Shown piece by piece: positions 26,960-35,890 of a DNA stretch of 64,000 bases. A program made the position numbers and the translations under genes. The stretch is from CAWKOH01 sp963851245 (GTDB lineage: Bacteria; Actinomycetota; Acidimicrobiia; Acidimicrobiales; Palsa-688): NCBI GenBank assembly GCA_963851245.1, contig CAWKOH010000010.1, positions 186,001-250,000 on the forward strand. The letters run 5' to 3'. Below the pieces are notes generated by a model that was not told the DNA's origin, made no database searches, and saw only the letters and a list, made by a program, of their open reading frames with translations. Position 1 is the stretch's first letter; every line of letters starts with the position of its first letter.

Positions 26960-28172
26960 ATGGCGATCGACGAGATGTTCGCCTTCGACCCGATGGACCC
27001 GTCCAAAGCGAAGAACTGGGATTTCATACGGTCGATCCGTCACGCCACGGCGGTGTGCCGCCCAGCGCAGGGCCTGCTCTTCACCGCCCGTTACGATGAG
27101 ACGGCAAGCGCCTTCCGCAATGCAAGGAGTTTCTCCTCGGCGGGCGACATGCGGGCGCCGGGAGTGGTGGTCCCTGACGACGAACGATTCCTCGGCGAGT
27201 TGGACTCGCCACTGCACCCCCGGATCCGGCGGATCCTGGTGCGAGGCTTCACTCCTGCTGCTGCGCTGGCGGACGAGACGTGGACCAGGAGCGCGGTCGC
27301 CTCGAGGCTTCAAGCGATCGCCAGGCATGGAGGCGGTGATCTGATGGACGGCCTGGCCATCCCGCTTCCCGGCTCGGTGGCAGCCCACGCTTTGGGTATC
27401 CCCGATGAGATGCATGAACAAGTGATGCAGTGGTGCAACGACCTTCTTCACAGCTCTTGGCCGACTACTGGCCAGACAGAGCGTGGCGTCGGCATCGAGG
27501 CCGGCTTTCCCGAATTCGAGCGCGGCAGTTGACGACCAGATCCGCCAGCGCAAAGAGGCCGGTGACGGGCAGATGGACGACCTGCTCGCCGTCATGGTGC
27601 ACACCACAACCTCAGACGGCTGGCGGATCCCAGAAGCCCACATCCGGACACTTGCCATCAACATTCTGGCTGGCTCTCTGTCGGCCAGCTACATGATCGG
27701 CAACCTGCTCTTCCGCTATCTCTCCGAGCCGGATGGGTTCGGCCGGACGATCCAGGAGGACCGGTCGAAGATCCCGGTTGCGGTGGAGGAATCGCTGCGA
27801 CTCGAACCTCCGGTGCTCTTCATGTTCCGGCATGCAACCGAGGACACAGAGCTGGGCGGCTGCCCGATCTCCGCCGGCGACCACCTGATGCTGAGCATCG
27901 CCTCGGCCAACCGCGACGAACGCCCGTACCCCGATGCCGAGGAGTTCCGATTGGACAGGGGAGACGTGCCCGAGCACTTGGCCTTCGGAGTGGGACCGCA
28001 TCTCTGCCTGGGAAACCACATCACCCGAATGGTCGGCCGAGTGGTGCTCGAAGAAATGGTCGAACACTTTCCTCCCGGTTCGATCCAGTTGGCTCCGGAC
28101 TTCGACTGGGTTTGCGTGGACCACATGCTGGAGTACGGCCCGGAGCATCTGCAGGTCGTGGCCGGTGGCTGA
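26960..28172 (+). pseudogene. Second cytochrome P450, +1 frameshift
   Basis: Six bases after the first P450. The N-terminal half (ATG 26960) reads FAFDPMDPSKAKNWDFIRSI then ELDSPLHPRIRRILVRGFTP and ends prematurely at 27532. Omitting one C near 27520 restores FEAAVDDQIRQRKEAGDG, and the rest runs through INILAGSLSASYMIGN (helix I, lacking the usual Thr pair), VEESLRLEPP (ExxR) and the heme loop FGVGPHLCLGNHI to the TGA ending at 28172. Repaired length is about 403 residues. Two adjacent P450s with frameshifts 1 kb apart would leave the strain without either enzyme if the sequence is right. Confidence 0.85.
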
Positions 28173-28220
28173 GAACCACGCCGAAGGTCTGGCGCCAGGC
28201 TGACGGGGGGCGCCACAGCA

Positions 28221-29009
28221 ATGAAGACCAAGGAAGTCGCATCCCGTCAGCGCTCGAAGGGGCGAGCCCGCCGCTCGTTGGTCGAGCCGGGGCGCGTGAC
28301 TGGCCATCATCGAGCCAACGGCGGGCAAACGCGGCGTGACGAGATCATCGCCGTGGCCAGTGCCACGTTCGCTCAGCGGGGCTACACGAACACCTCGATG
28401 CGCGATATCGCCGACGCCTTAGGGCTGCTGGCCGGAAGCCTCTACTCCCACTTCAGGTCGAAGTCGGAGATCCTCCGGCTCATCCTCGAACCGCTCGTCG
28501 AGCGGCTGATACCGGTCCAGGAGGCGACGCTCCAGGCAGACGGCCCCGGCCTCGAGCGGGTCAGCCGCATGATCCACGATGTGATGGCCATCCTCGTCGA
28601 GCACGGCGACGAGGTCACCATCCTCCACTACGATTGGAGCGAGATCTCCCCGCTCGAAGACCTCGGCGCCGTCGTTGCGGGGAGCAACCGCCTCCTCGAA
28701 CTTTGGCGAGCAGCGGTCGTGGACGGCATCGACGATGGATCGATCCGTAATGACGTCCACCCGGATACGGTTGTGCGAGCGATCACCGCCTCCATGCACG
28801 CGGTCGTCGATCGCAAACGCTTCCAGGCGCTCCCGGGGACGTTGTCGTCGCCCCTCCAGATGGAGAGCGCAGCCCGGCAGCTGCAGGCCATCTTCTCATC
28901 CGGCCTGGCGGCGCCGAAAAAGCCGGGCGCCCGTAGGAAAACGGACCTCGTCATGAGCAGCCTCGGGCCGGCCGTGGCGCCAACTTCACGGGGAGGAAGG
29001 AAGCGATGA
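28221..29009 (+). CDS. TetR-family regulator (KstR2-like N-terminal domain)
   Basis: Residues ~36-82 form the DNA-binding domain: TRRDEIIAVASATFAQRGYT, SMRDIADALGLLAGSLYSHF, RSKSEILRLILEPLVERL. The GxLxGSLYxHFxSK pattern is like the KstR2 group that controls steroid-ring catabolism in mycobacteria (family knowledge; similarity is by eye). A 35-residue basic N-terminal extension precedes the domain, so a later start is possible. It overlaps the VOC gene by four bases (ATGA at 29006-29009) and lies within the run of same-strand catabolic genes, which it probably controls together with itself. Confidence 0.87.
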   Translation: MKTKEVASRQRSKGRARRSLVEPGRVTGHHRANGGQTRRDEIIAVASATFAQRGYTNTSMRDIADALGLLAGSLYSHFRSKSEILRLILEPLVERLIPVQEATLQADGPGLERVSRMIHDVMAILVEHGDEVTILHYDWSEISPLEDLGAVVAGSNRLLELWRAAVVDGIDDGSIRNDVHPDTVVRAITASMHAVVDRKRFQALPGTLSSPLQMESAARQLQAIFSSGLAAPKKPGARRKTDLVMSSLGPAVAPTSRGGRKR

Positions 29010-29464
29010 TCGGAGAACTCTTCGTGACCGGGATGGTGGTACCCGAGCTCGAGCGCGCCATCGAGGAGACTACGAAAACATTGGAGCTGGGGTTCACACC
29101 CGTACAGGAATCGCCGCTCCAGATGCGCACGGAGAAGGGGGTCGAGGTCTTCAACCTCCGGTTCGTGTACTCGTTGGGACTCCCCCCGTATCTCGAGCTC
29201 ATCGAGGGAATTCCAGGCGGCTACTACGATCCTAAAGGAGGGTACATCCGCCACGTCGGCTTGTGGGTCGACGACTTGGCGGATGCGTCTGCCCAGCTGG
29301 CCAGTTCGGGAATGCCCCTCGAGGCTTCCGGAATGAACGGCGAGGTGGACCCCTACGCGTTCGTTTTCCACTCCTTGCCCTGGGGGCTACGGGTGGAGTT
29401 GGTCGACCGCATCCAGCAGCCCAGCTTCGAAGCCTGGCTTGGGGGCGGGGAGCTAAACATCTGA
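29006..29464 (+). CDS. VOC-superfamily protein
   Basis: The 152-residue product starts MIGELFVTGMVVPELERAIE and has two beta-alpha-beta-beta-beta units: FNLRFVYSLGLPPYLELIEG closes the first, YIRHVGLWVDDLADASAQLA opens the second, and AFVFHSLPWGLRVELVDR is the last strand. This looks like the glyoxalase_4 type found beside CoA-transferase and SDR genes in catabolic clusters. His in IRHVG and Glu in LELIEG and VELVD are candidate metal ligands. Function could be epimerisation, isomerisation or ring opening; not determinable here. Confidence 0.8.
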   Translation: MIGELFVTGMVVPELERAIEETTKTLELGFTPVQESPLQMRTEKGVEVFNLRFVYSLGLPPYLELIEGIPGGYYDPKGGYIRHVGLWVDDLADASAQLASSGMPLEASGMNGEVDPYAFVFHSLPWGLRVELVDRIQQPSFEAWLGGGELNI

Positions 29465-29487
29465 TCGGCGTCCGCCGGGGAACTTCC

Positions 29488-29913
29488 ATGACGATTGTCG
29501 GAACATACGTGGTTCATCTGGTCGAAAAGTACTGCGAAGACGGTACCGTCGAGTTCCCTTTCGGCGAGCGGGCGACGGGCATGCTCCTCTACGCAGCCGA
29601 TGGAGCGATGGCGGCGGTCGTCGGCCGGTCCGATCAACCGTCCCTCGAAATGGACCTTCTCGCTGGGACCGTGAAGGCCTCGGACAGCGAGCTGGCCGCC
29701 GCTTTCCGCTCGGCCTACGGCTTCGCGGGTACGTTCGTGGTAGAGGGCGAGATTGTCCGGCACCACATACTCGTCAGCACCGTGCCCAACTGGGTCGGCA
29801 CCGACCAGGTACGCCCGTACTCCATTGAGGGCGACATGCTGATGCTGCGGCCGCCTGGCTGGCGGGTGGTGGCCCACCGGGCCGATTCGTCCATCGGCGA
29901 GAGTCGACCATGA
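29488..29913 (+). CDS. Lipocalin-like domain protein
   Basis: A 141-residue protein from ATG 29488. Beta-strand-rich text such as MTIVGTYVVHLVEKYCEDGT, GMLLYAADGAMAAVVGRSDQ, FVVEGEIVRHHILVSTVPNW and WRVVAHR resembles the lipocalin-like family (Lipocalin_5 type), whose barrels bind small hydrophobic molecules; the VPNWVGTDQVR segment is characteristic of that family as I recall it. It overlaps the aldehyde dehydrogenase by four bases and follows the VOC gene by 23, so it belongs to the same operon. Perhaps it binds or cyclises a pathway intermediate. Confidence 0.72.
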   Translation: MTIVGTYVVHLVEKYCEDGTVEFPFGERATGMLLYAADGAMAAVVGRSDQPSLEMDLLAGTVKASDSELAAAFRSAYGFAGTFVVEGEIVRHHILVSTVPNWVGTDQVRPYSIEGDMLMLRPPGWRVVAHRADSSIGESRP

Positions 29914-31388
29914 CCCTCGCCCGATCCCCCAAAGCCTGGGAGTACGACCGGCTCCTGGTAAACGGCGCGTGGAGGCCCGCCGCTTCGCACGAGACGCTGG
30001 AGGTGCGCGATCCGTGCACGTTGGAAACGGTTGGCCGACTCCCTCTAGCCGGTCCCGAAGACGCGGATCGGGCCGTCGCCGGCGCCAGGCAAGCCTTCGA
30101 CAGCGGCCGTTGGCCTGCCCTGCCGCTCGACGACCGTATGGCCATGGTCGAGCGGCTCGGGCGGCAGCTCGAGGCTCGGCGGGAAGAACTCATGCAGGCC
30201 ATCGTCTCTGAGACGGGTTTACCGGCGGGCGGTACGATCCTCTCGGGCACCGGGGCCGGACAGGTCGACGGAGCCTTCGAGTTGCTCAAAGCGAGCCTGG
30301 AGGCCGTCCGGTCCTTCGCATTTGTCGAGACGGTGGAAGGCAGGTTCGCGCCGGCGAAGGTGTTCTACGAACCGCTGGGGGTCGTCGTCGCCATTGTCCC
30401 CTGGAACGGCCCGCTGTGGTCCTCCCTCATGAAGGTCATTCCAGCTGTCCTGACAGGAAATGCTGTAGTACTCAAACCGTCCCCTCTGGCGCCGCTCGAC
30501 TCGATGATCCTCGCCGAATGCGTAGAGGAAGCCGGGTTCCCGCCCGGTGTCATCACCGTCTTACCGGGCGGGGCCGACGCCGGCGCCGCCCTCGTCCGCG
30601 ATCCCCGGGTGGACAAGGTTAGCTTTACTGGAAGCACGGCGATCGGACGGCAGGTGGCCACCCTCTGTTCCGCCAATCTGACTCGCTACAATCTCGAGCT
30701 GGGCGGCAAGTCAGCGGCCATCCTCCTCGAGGATGCTGATCTCGACGCCGCACTTCCGGTTCTACTCGCCGGCGGCCTGGACAACAACGGCGAGTCGTGT
30801 ACAGCCCTCACTCGCATCGTCGTGTGCGTGCCCCTGATCGACGAGCTCGTCGAGCGCCTTTCCGCCGCGGTTCGCGGCCTGCGCACCGGGGACCCGTTCG
30901 ACCCGGCAGTCGACGTGGGACCGCTTATCAGTGAGCACCATCGCCGGCGGGTCGAGAGCTACATCGCAGGGGCGATTGAGGACGGTGCTCGGACCGTAGT
31001 CGGTGGGTCACGGCCGGCCGGACCTTGGCCCGGGTGGTTCCTGGAGCCGACCGTTCTGGTAGACGTCCGCAACGAGATGAAAGTGGCCCGGGAAGAGATA
31101 TTCGGCCCGGTGCTGTCGGTCATCGGATACACATCGGAGATGGAGGCGATCTCCATCGCTAATGACTCCCCGTATGGGCTCTGCGGTGCCGTCTTCACCG
31201 CCGACGAGGGGCGCGCCATGGACGTGTGCCGCCGGGTGCGCACGGGCACGATCAACATCAACGGTTTCACGATCAATATCGACGCTCCTCTCGGTGGGTT
31301 CAAAGAGTCGGGAATCGGGCGGGAGTACGGCCGCTGGGGCGTTAATGAGTTCGTGGAGCCCAAGACCGTGAACCTACCCGTCAGATGA
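29910..31388 (+). CDS. Aldehyde dehydrogenase family protein
   Basis: A 492-residue NAD(P)-dependent aldehyde dehydrogenase. Key motifs: VVVAIVPWNGPLW, GNAVVLKPSPLAPL (cofactor Lys), FTGSTAIGRQVA, general-base Glu in NLELGGKSAAILL and the nucleophile Cys in DNNGESCTALTR. C-terminal EEIFGPVLSVIGY and GGFKESGIGREYG are normal. Same family as the gene at 56898 but clearly divergent from it. It probably oxidises an aldehyde made by the neighbouring P450/SDR enzymes. The ATG overlaps the lipocalin-like stop (ATGA). Confidence 0.93.
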   Translation: MTLARSPKAWEYDRLLVNGAWRPAASHETLEVRDPCTLETVGRLPLAGPEDADRAVAGARQAFDSGRWPALPLDDRMAMVERLGRQLEARREELMQAIVSETGLPAGGTILSGTGAGQVDGAFELLKASLEAVRSFAFVETVEGRFAPAKVFYEPLGVVVAIVPWNGPLWSSLMKVIPAVLTGNAVVLKPSPLAPLDSMILAECVEEAGFPPGVITVLPGGADAGAALVRDPRVDKVSFTGSTAIGRQVATLCSANLTRYNLELGGKSAAILLEDADLDAALPVLLAGGLDNNGESCTALTRIVVCVPLIDELVERLSAAVRGLRTGDPFDPAVDVGPLISEHHRRRVESYIAGAIEDGARTVVGGSRPAGPWPGWFLEPTVLVDVRNEMKVAREEIFGPVLSVIGYTSEMEAISIANDSPYGLCGAVFTADEGRAMDVCRRVRTGTININGFTINIDAPLGGFKESGIGREYGRWGVNEFVEPKTVNLPVR

Positions 31389-31398
31389 GCGGCGCTCG

Positions 31399-32601
31399 AT
31401 GCCAAGAGGAGGCATGAATACCGGCATGTGGAGGATCGTCGACTCTGATAACCACTACTACGAACCAGACGACTGCTTCAGCCGCCACATCGAGCCCCGC
31501 TTCCGGGACCGGTGCGTACACATCGTCCGTGACGGCGACGAACCGGGGCGGCCGTACGTCGGCAACACACCGATGTACTTCCTGGTCAGCAATCCGGCAG
31601 ATCTCGTGGGACTTCCCGGTGCTGTCGTAGCTCGCAAGGACGAGCGGTACGAACCGCTCCCACCAGATCAGCTGATACGGGCCCGGGACGTCGCCGAGTT
31701 CAACGACCGGGGCGCCCGCCTCGATTGGATGGACGCCCACGGGATAGAAGCGGTGCTGCTCTTCCCGAGCTTAGCTCTGACCGTTGAACACCAGCTGCGC
31801 GACGACACTCAAGTCTGCGTCGCCAACCTTCGCGCCTTCAACCGGTGGTTGGACGAGGACTGGGGCTTCTCCTACCGGGACCGCATCGTCGCCGTGCCCT
31901 TCCTGTCCCTGGTGGACCTGGATTCGGCCGTGTCGGAACTGGAGTGGGTCCTTGGTCGCGGGGCCCGCGCCCTCCATCTGCTCTTTTCGCCGGTGTACGG
32001 ACGGTCGATCGCCGATCCGTATTTCGATCCCTTCTGGGCGCGCCTGTCGGAGGCAGGAGCACCCGTTTGTTTCCACGGTTGCGACGCGGGCTATAGCGAG
32101 CTCTTCTCGGTCCAGTGGGGGGAACCGGCCCGACCCCCCGCTCACGCCCAATCGGCCTTCCAGCGGGCTCTCTTCTACGGGGAGCGGCCGATCATGGACA
32201 CGCTGGGCTCCCTCGTACTGCACAATCTCTTCGGGAGGTTCCCCGACCTGCAGGTCATGAGCATCGAGAACGGGGCCGCCTGGGTGCCTTACCTGCTGCG
32301 GGTCATGGACAAGGCGGCGAAGACCGGAGCGCAGGGCAGATGGCTCGGTGGTCCCCTTGCCGATCGGCCGAGCGAAGTCTTCAAACAGCATGTTTCGGTC
32401 GCTCCCTTCGACGACGATGACACCCCGGCCCTGGTCGGCCAGATCGGAGCCGAGCGGGTGCTGCTCGGCTCCGACTACCCCCATCCTGAGGGTTACCCCG
32501 AGCCGCGTGATTTCTTCTCCGGGGTCCAGCTGTCCGACCCGGAACGCCGGAAGATCGAGCGGACGAACGCGGCCCGCCTGCTCCGTCTGGCGGTTGCCTG
32601 A
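31399..32601 (+). CDS. Amidohydrolase family protein (metal-dependent hydrolase/decarboxylase-like)
   Basis: A complete 400-residue TIM-barrel amidohydrolase. The N-terminus WRIVDSDNHYYEPDDCFSRH carries the first metal motif (DxNHYYE instead of DxHxH). Later motifs are VLLFPSLALTVEHQ, PVCFHGCDAGYSELFSVQWG and LLGSDYPHPEGYPEPRDFFS with the conserved Asp. The 2-amino-3-carboxymuconate-semialdehyde-decarboxylase-like branch of this superfamily is the closest I recognise. Three ATG codons (31399, 31414, 31426) compete; AGGAGG sits at 31408-31413, so the true start is uncertain. Two relatives are in the window: a remnant at 17897 and a complete gene at 60023. Confidence 0.88.
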   Translation: MPRGGMNTGMWRIVDSDNHYYEPDDCFSRHIEPRFRDRCVHIVRDGDEPGRPYVGNTPMYFLVSNPADLVGLPGAVVARKDERYEPLPPDQLIRARDVAEFNDRGARLDWMDAHGIEAVLLFPSLALTVEHQLRDDTQVCVANLRAFNRWLDEDWGFSYRDRIVAVPFLSLVDLDSAVSELEWVLGRGARALHLLFSPVYGRSIADPYFDPFWARLSEAGAPVCFHGCDAGYSELFSVQWGEPARPPAHAQSAFQRALFYGERPIMDTLGSLVLHNLFGRFPDLQVMSIENGAAWVPYLLRVMDKAAKTGAQGRWLGGPLADRPSEVFKQHVSVAPFDDDDTPALVGQIGAERVLLGSDYPHPEGYPEPRDFFSGVQLSDPERRKIERTNAARLLRLAVA

Positions 32602-32604
32602 GCC

Positions 32605-33435
32605 GTGTCCGAGGCGGCCTCCGATCGAGCGGTAGCGCTGATAACCGGCGGAGCGTCCGGGATCGGCCGAGCGTGTGCCGAGACTCTCGCCTCGGAAGGA
32701 TGGGCGGCGGCCGTCGCCGACCTTAACTACGACGCCGCTAAGGAGATTTCCGCAGGCATCGCTGCGCAAGCCATTCCAGTGAGGCTGGACGTGCGGGACG
32801 AGCAGAGCGTGGCGGCGTGCGTTTCGACCGTCCGGTCGGAGCTGGGCCGGATCGATGCGCTCGTGAACTCGGCGGCCCTCACCGACAGTGCCCACCACGC
32901 TCGGGATCTGGACCCGGCAGCCATGGAGCTCTCGGTGTGGCGGGCCACCTTCGCCACTGATTTGGAGGGCGTCATGCTCATGTGCCGGGCAGTCATCCCG
33001 ATCATGGTCGAAGCGGGGGGCGGGGCGATAGTGAACATCTCTTCCAACGCGGCAGCGGGGGGAGACTTGGTGCGTTCCGCCTACGCGGCGGCCAAGGCGG
33101 GGGTCAACAGCTTGACCCGGTCGGTCGCCGTGGCCCATGGCCGGTCTGGCGTCCGGTGCAACGCAGTATCACCCGGCGGAATCCTCGGTCCTTCGTTCGA
33201 GCGGAACCTATCTGCGGAGACAAAGCGCATCATGGCCGACCAGCGGCTGCTCCCCTACCCGGGTTACCCGGAGGACGTAGCCAAACTGGTCGCGTTCCTG
33301 GCCTCGGATCGAGCCCGCTACATCACTGGCCAGGTGATCTCTATCGACGGCGGAACCTCGAGCCAATCGTCCCACGTGCCGGCCAGCCGGGCTGCCACCG
33401 AGGCCTCAAGCGTCGACACGACCGTCGGGCGATAG
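32605..33435 (+). CDS. SDR-family oxidoreductase
   Basis: A 276-residue classical SDR starting at GTG 32605, three bases after the amidohydrolase stop. Motifs: ALITGGASGIGRACAETLAS, LDVRDEQSVAA, NSAAL (in the NNAG position), NISSNAAAGG with the catalytic Ser, SAYAAAKAGVNSLTRSVA with Tyr and Lys, and ARYITGQVISIDGG. The 25-residue C-terminal tail after the last motif is Ser/Ala-rich and not typical. It resembles the SDR that follows; the two may be successive alcohol oxidations or an old duplication. Confidence 0.92.
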   Translation: MSEAASDRAVALITGGASGIGRACAETLASEGWAAAVADLNYDAAKEISAGIAAQAIPVRLDVRDEQSVAACVSTVRSELGRIDALVNSAALTDSAHHARDLDPAAMELSVWRATFATDLEGVMLMCRAVIPIMVEAGGGAIVNISSNAAAGGDLVRSAYAAAKAGVNSLTRSVAVAHGRSGVRCNAVSPGGILGPSFERNLSAETKRIMADQRLLPYPGYPEDVAKLVAFLASDRARYITGQVISIDGGTSSQSSHVPASRAATEASSVDTTVGR

Positions 33436-33440
33436 TAGAC

Positions 33441-34253
33441 ATGACACTCATGGGGAACCTCGATGGCAAGGTAGCGATTGTCACCGGGGCTGCGTCCGGG
33501 ATCGGCGAGTGCACCGCTCGCACCCTGGCTGGCTCTGGTGCCTCGGTGGTGGTCGCGGACATTAACGGCTCGGGCGCGGAGTCTGTCGCTGCTTCGATTG
33601 GAGCAGAGGGGGGGATGGCCAGCTGGTTCAGGGTCGACGTCTCCGTCGAAGCGCAGGTAGCCGCCCTGGTCCAGCATGCGGTCGATCGCTTCGGTGGTCT
33701 GGACATGATCCACAACAACGCAGCTGACACCCGGGCCGAGGTCATCGGCCGCGATGGGACGGTTGACAGCATGGACGTTGACGTCTGGGACCAGACTATG
33801 GCCGTCAACCTCAGAGGCACCATGCTTGGCTGCAAGCTGGCCATACCTCGACTGCTCGAACGCGGGCGTGGCGTGATCGTGAATACCTCATCCAACTCCG
33901 GGCTCTCGGGCGATCTCTCGCGCACCGCCTACGGCGCCTCCAAGGCGGGCATCAACGCCCTCACTATGTACGTGGCAACCCAATACGGCCGGCGAGGGAT
34001 CTCCTGCAACGCGGTGTCCCCCGGCCTGGTACTCACACCCGCGGCTGACCGCAACCTCACCCCCGAAGCCCGCGAGATCTTCAAGCTGAACCACCTTACC
34101 GAGCGGTTTGCGTCGCCCCAGGACATCGCCAATGCGGTGGCGTTTCTGGCCTCCGACCAAGCCTCGTTCATCAACGGTCAGATTCTCTGCGTCGACGGCG
34201 GGATGCTCGCGCACACCCCGACGTACGGGCAGTTCATGGCGGCGGACTCGTGA
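33441..34253 (+). CDS. SDR-family oxidoreductase
   Basis: A 270-residue classical SDR: AIVTGAASGIGECTARTLAG, HNNAADTRAE, VNTSSNSGLSGDLSRTAYGA containing Ser and Tyr, SKAGINALTMYVATQYGRRG with Lys, and ASFINGQILCVDGG. The HNNAADTR and NAVSPGLVLTPAADRNLTPE loops match a group common in actinobacterial steroid/terpenoid gene clusters as I recall. It starts six bases after the preceding SDR and its stop overlaps the GTG of the SDR remnant at 34250. Confidence 0.92.
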   Translation: MTLMGNLDGKVAIVTGAASGIGECTARTLAGSGASVVVADINGSGAESVAASIGAEGGMASWFRVDVSVEAQVAALVQHAVDRFGGLDMIHNNAADTRAEVIGRDGTVDSMDVDVWDQTMAVNLRGTMLGCKLAIPRLLERGRGVIVNTSSNSGLSGDLSRTAYGASKAGINALTMYVATQYGRRGISCNAVSPGLVLTPAADRNLTPEAREIFKLNHLTERFASPQDIANAVAFLASDQASFINGQILCVDGGMLAHTPTYGQFMAADS

Positions 34254-34448
34254 GCGCCACCAGCGGAAGCTTCGATGAGAAGGTGACGCTGGTGACAGGA
34301 GCGGCGGCGGGGATCGGCAAGGCAGCCGCGCTGCAGTTCGCGGCCAAAGGAGCCTCGGTCCGCCGTGGCAGTGTGGCTGTGCTCTGACGAAGCATCCTTC
34401 GTCGTCGGGCACGCCCTGGTCGTGGACGGCGGTTACACCATCCAGTAA
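34250..34448 (+). pseudogene. Third SDR gene, reduced to N- and C-terminal ends
   Basis: GTG 34250 opens a frame reading EKVTLVTGAAAGIGKAAALQ and FAAKGASV, the nucleotide-binding start of an SDR. At about 34360 the sequence jumps, out of frame, to AVAVWLCSDEASFVVGHALV and VDGGYTIQ, the last ~28 residues of an SDR, ending in TAA at 34446. About 170 codons with the catalytic Ser/Tyr/Lys are gone. The translational overlap with the preceding SDR is kept. Same pattern of loss as the amidohydrolase at 17897. Confidence 0.82.
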
Positions 34449-35890
34449 TTGAGAACGCTACGTCGGGTTCGGGAGGCCGGTTGGCTGGTCAATCGGGATC
34501 CACACCTTGATCCAGGTGTCGCCCGGCTGGGACTCGACGCGTATATCGCCGTGATGGCGACGGACCACGATCCGGTAGCTGATGTCCAGGCCCAGTCCGG
34601 TGCCCTGCCCGACCTCCTTGGTGGTGAAGAAGGGATCGAAGATGCGGCGTTGGAGCTCGGCGGGATCCCGGTCCCGGTGTCACCGATCTCGACCAGCGCA
34701 CAATCCCGGTCGCGGCTGGTGCGGATGGTCAAAGTGCCCTGGCCGTCCATGGCGTCGATGGCATTGTCGATGATGTTGGTCCAGACCTGGTTGAGCTCGC
34801 CACTCTGGGCGCACACCTCGGGCAAGCCGAGGTCGTAGTCCCTGACGAGGCTCACCCCTTTCTTCCACTTGTGCTTCAAGATGAGCAGGGTGTTGTCGAT
34901 CCCTTCGTGGATGTCGGTTCTCTCGAACGGCCCCGTGTCCAGATGGCTGTAGTCCTTCATGGCGGCAACCAGCTCGGAGATCCGTCCAGCGGAATTGCGG
35001 ATCTCCCCAACCAGGCTCTCCATATCGAGGCCGGCGGCCAACCAGCGGAGGGCATCGGAAGCGTGCGGACCGGCGGCGACCACGGCCCGGTCCAGCCACG
35101 CCTCGTCAAGCCGGGCCGACGCAAAAACTGGTGCTAACTCCCAGGCGTTTTTGACGCTGGCGGCTTCAAGGTGGTTGGCCAGGCTGTCTTCGAGGTCCCC
35201 CGCTTCCAACGTCGACAGGCTGGGTGCGCTTCGTACTTGCTCAATGGCTTCGTTGAGGAGCTCGAGAAGCGCGGCCAGCTCGTCAGTCCCGGCCTCCGGC
35301 GCCAGCTTTACCATCGCCGACCGGGCATCGAGGATGCGAGCGCTCAGTGCTTCGGCGGCCCGTACTTCCGCGGCGGCGGGGTTGTTGAGCTCGTGGGCGA
35401 GGCCGGCCGAGAGGGCGCCTAGGGCGATCAGCTTCTCCCGCTGCCCGATGAGCGCATCGGCGTTGGTCAATCCCAGGAACATCCCGTCGAGGAGGTGCAC
35501 CGCCATCGGGAACCAGGTCTGCAGTACGTAGGCGAAGTCATCCGCCGACAGTCGGAACAACCGCGAGTCCCGCACCGTCCGCAGACTGGAGGCCCATGAC
35601 TGTGCTCCCGAAACGCTGATGAAGGCCCGCATGACTCCGGCATAGGAGCCCGGTTGAGAAGTGGTCGACAGCACCACGTCCGTGCCGTCCATTCGTTTCA
35701 CCAGCTCTATCTCACCCTCGAGCAGCACATAGAAGCTGTCGGCCAGATCGCCCTGCGTGTATACGGTCACGCCGGCGGCGTGGTTCTCGACGGTACCGTG
35801 CTCAACCAACCAGTCGAGTTGCTCGTCGGTGAGACTCTCGAAGAGGAAGGTACTGCGTAACTCGCCCTTGAGCGCGACGGATCCGGTCAT
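34433..35890 (-). CDS. Cyclic-nucleotide-binding-domain sensor histidine kinase (C-terminal frameshift)
   Basis: Residues ~10-130 are a CRP-type cyclic-nucleotide/effector domain (LFESLTDEQLDWLVEHGTV; GDLADSFYVLLEGEIELV). The H-box is GLAHELNNPAAA with His about residue 166; the ATPase domain has ELNQVWTNIIDNAIDAMDGQ (N box) and EIGDTGTGIPP (G1). As given, the frame then turns to nonsense. Adding one G near 34657-34661 restores ELQRRIFDPFFTTKEVG and QGTGLGLDISYRIV (F and G2 boxes) and ends at a TAG at 34458-34460, giving about 476 residues. No membrane segment, so it is a cytosolic sensor. It overlaps the response-regulator gene by four bases and is surely its partner. Confidence 0.87.
   Translation of the reverse strand: MTGSVALKGELRSTFLFESLTDEQLDWLVEHGTVENHAAGVTVYTQGDLADSFYVLLEGEIELVKRMDGTDVVLSTTSQPGSYAGVMRAFISVSGAQSWASSLRTVRDSRLFRLSADDFAYVLQTWFPMAVHLLDGMFLGLTNADALIGQREKLIALGALSAGLAHELNNPAAAEVRAAEALSARILDARSAMVKLAPEAGTDELAALLELLNEAIEQVRSAPSLSTLEAGDLEDSLANHLEAASVKNAWELAPVFASARLDEAWLDRAVVAAGPHASDALRWLAAGLDMESLVGEIRNSAGRISELVAAMKDYSHLDTGPFERTDIHEGIDNTLLILKHKWKKGVSLVRDYDLGLPEVCAQSGELNQVWTNIIDNAIDAMDGQGTLTIRTSRDRDCALVEIGDTGTGIPPSSNAASSIPSSPPRRSGRAPDWAWTSATGSWSVAITAIYASSPSRATPGSRCGSRLTSQPASRTRRSVLNYWMV

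Noticed and set aside
23088..34448. Calling the block a cholesterol-degradation cluster
   Set aside because: No ketosteroid dehydrogenase, 9-alpha-hydroxylase or ring-cleaving dioxygenase is present; only general family resemblances support it.
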